From Umezawaea tangerina (GTDB lineage Bacteria > Actinomycetota > Actinomycetes > Mycobacteriales > Pseudonocardiaceae): DNA of 64,000 nt. Positions within the stretch are counted from its first letter, which is position 1. Each line of letters opens with the position of its first letter. The translations under genes were made by a program, and so were the position numbers. The stretch spans positions 1 through 64,000 of the forward strand of contig NZ_PVTF01000004.1 of assembly GCF_003002815.1 (NCBI RefSeq). Reading direction: 5' to 3'. The notes below the pieces were generated by a model that did not search any database, was not told where the DNA came from, and saw only the letters and a program-made list of their open reading frames with translations. Shown here piece by piece: positions 63,540 through 64,000 of the stretch.

Positions 63540-64000
63540 GTGGTCGACGAACTTGTTGTGGAGATCTACACCGATGGGTCGTGCTGGGGCAATCCCGGCC
63601 CCGGTGGCTGGGGCGCGGTGCTGAAATACGGTCCGCATGAGAAAGAACTCCACGGGTCCGAACCCACGATCACGACGAACAACCGGATGGAGCTGACGGC
63701 TCCGATCCGGGCGCTGGAAAGCCTGAAGCGACCGTCGGTGGTGCGGGTGTACACGGACAGCTCGTACGTGAAGGACGGCATCACGTCGTGGCTTCCGAAG
63801 TGGAAGGCGAACGGTTGGACCACCGGGTCCAAGAAACCGGTGAAGAACGTGGACCTGTGGCAACTCCTCGACGCCGCGACCGAGAAGCACGAGGTCGAAT
63901 GGCTCTGGGTCAAAGGACATGCCGGTCACCCCGAGAACGAGCGCGCTGACAGACTGGCGACCACGGGGGCGTCGGAAGCGGCCAAGGGGATGTCGTGGAC
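63540..64000 (+). CDS. rnhA: Ribonuclease HI (3' end beyond window)
   Basis: 153 codons of a protein strongly like E. coli RNase HI, which cuts RNA in RNA-DNA hybrids. Catalytic Asp12 ([14 protein letters not shown]), Glu51 ([10 protein letters not shown]), Asp73 ([11 protein letters not shown]), His127 ([14 protein letters not shown]) and Asp137 are all present, with the basic handle [17 protein letters not shown]. The start is GTG at 63540 or 63558. Base composition is visibly less GC-rich than its neighbours. It is the stand-alone type, not the RNase H-phosphatase fusion common in actinobacteria. Confidence 0.93.
   Translation, partial: MVDELVVEIYTDGSCWGNPGPGGWGAVLKYGPHEKELHGSEPTITTNNRMELTAPIRALESLKRPSVVRVYTDSSYVKDGITSWLPKWKANGWTTGSKKPVKNVDLWQLLDAATEKHEVEWLWVKGHAGHPENERADRLATTGASEAAKGMSW

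Overview
The window is high-GC actinobacterial chromosome. The backbone gene order (rrn, tyrS, arg operon, pheST, infC-rpmI-rplT-rRNA methyltransferase, uvrA, MBL hydrolase) is essentially that of mycobacteria and their relatives. The style of the accessory genes (an NB-ARC regulator, a mycothiol-type DinB protein, many GTG and TTG starts) suggests a Pseudonocardiaceae-like organism (inference only).

Layout. 1-533 is the leader and promoter region of an rRNA operon whose 16S gene lies off the left edge on the minus strand. tyrS, a small membrane protein, an ArsR/AHSA1-YCII pair and a 3-methyladenine glycosylase follow. 4275-12408 is one translationally coupled arginine operon (argC-J-B-D-F-R-G-like-H, continuing into mpg) read from an ARG-box promoter. 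Its ArgG-like protein has lost most substrate-binding segments. 12576-17098 holds a YtrA/ABC exporter set, an IS630 remnant that cuts off an O-methyltransferase gene, an AlkD-type glycosylase and two unknown genes. pheST ends at 20943.

21290-34147 is an oxalate catabolism island: a GntR regulator, two OxlT-like transporters, an ADP-forming acyl-CoA synthetase, formyl-CoA transferase, oxalyl-CoA decarboxylase and a second sucCD pair. ATAC-N-GTAT operator-like sites lie in front of four of its transcription units. 34861-39795 is an HSP90-like/TPR/lipoprotein operon behind a 700-bp noncoding stretch with four GACC-N3-GGTC boxes. 39803-42246 is the infC-rpmI-rplT-methyltransferase operon with a leader attenuator.

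42634-57306 is the second accessory region: a 28-bp minisatellite, an NB-ARC regulator with a divergent membrane protein, a secreted subtilase with a lectin domain, a D-amino acid utilisation cluster (deacylase, deaminase, GntP permease, RidA, kinase, IclR) and a secreted-repeat lipoprotein. The most unusual signal is noncoding. At 43157-43502 and 56878-57251, both between convergent genes, there are arrays of tiny hairpins that keep a three-base loop (usually G-N-A) while their stems covary. Each array is followed by a perfect 24-26 bp palindrome. The two palindromes share their inner core but have unrelated, still self-complementary, outer arms.

The right end carries uvrA with a LexA box, a mycothiol-dependent-type DinB protein overlapping an acyltransferase gene tail to tail, an MBL hydrolase and an rnhA gene that runs off the window.
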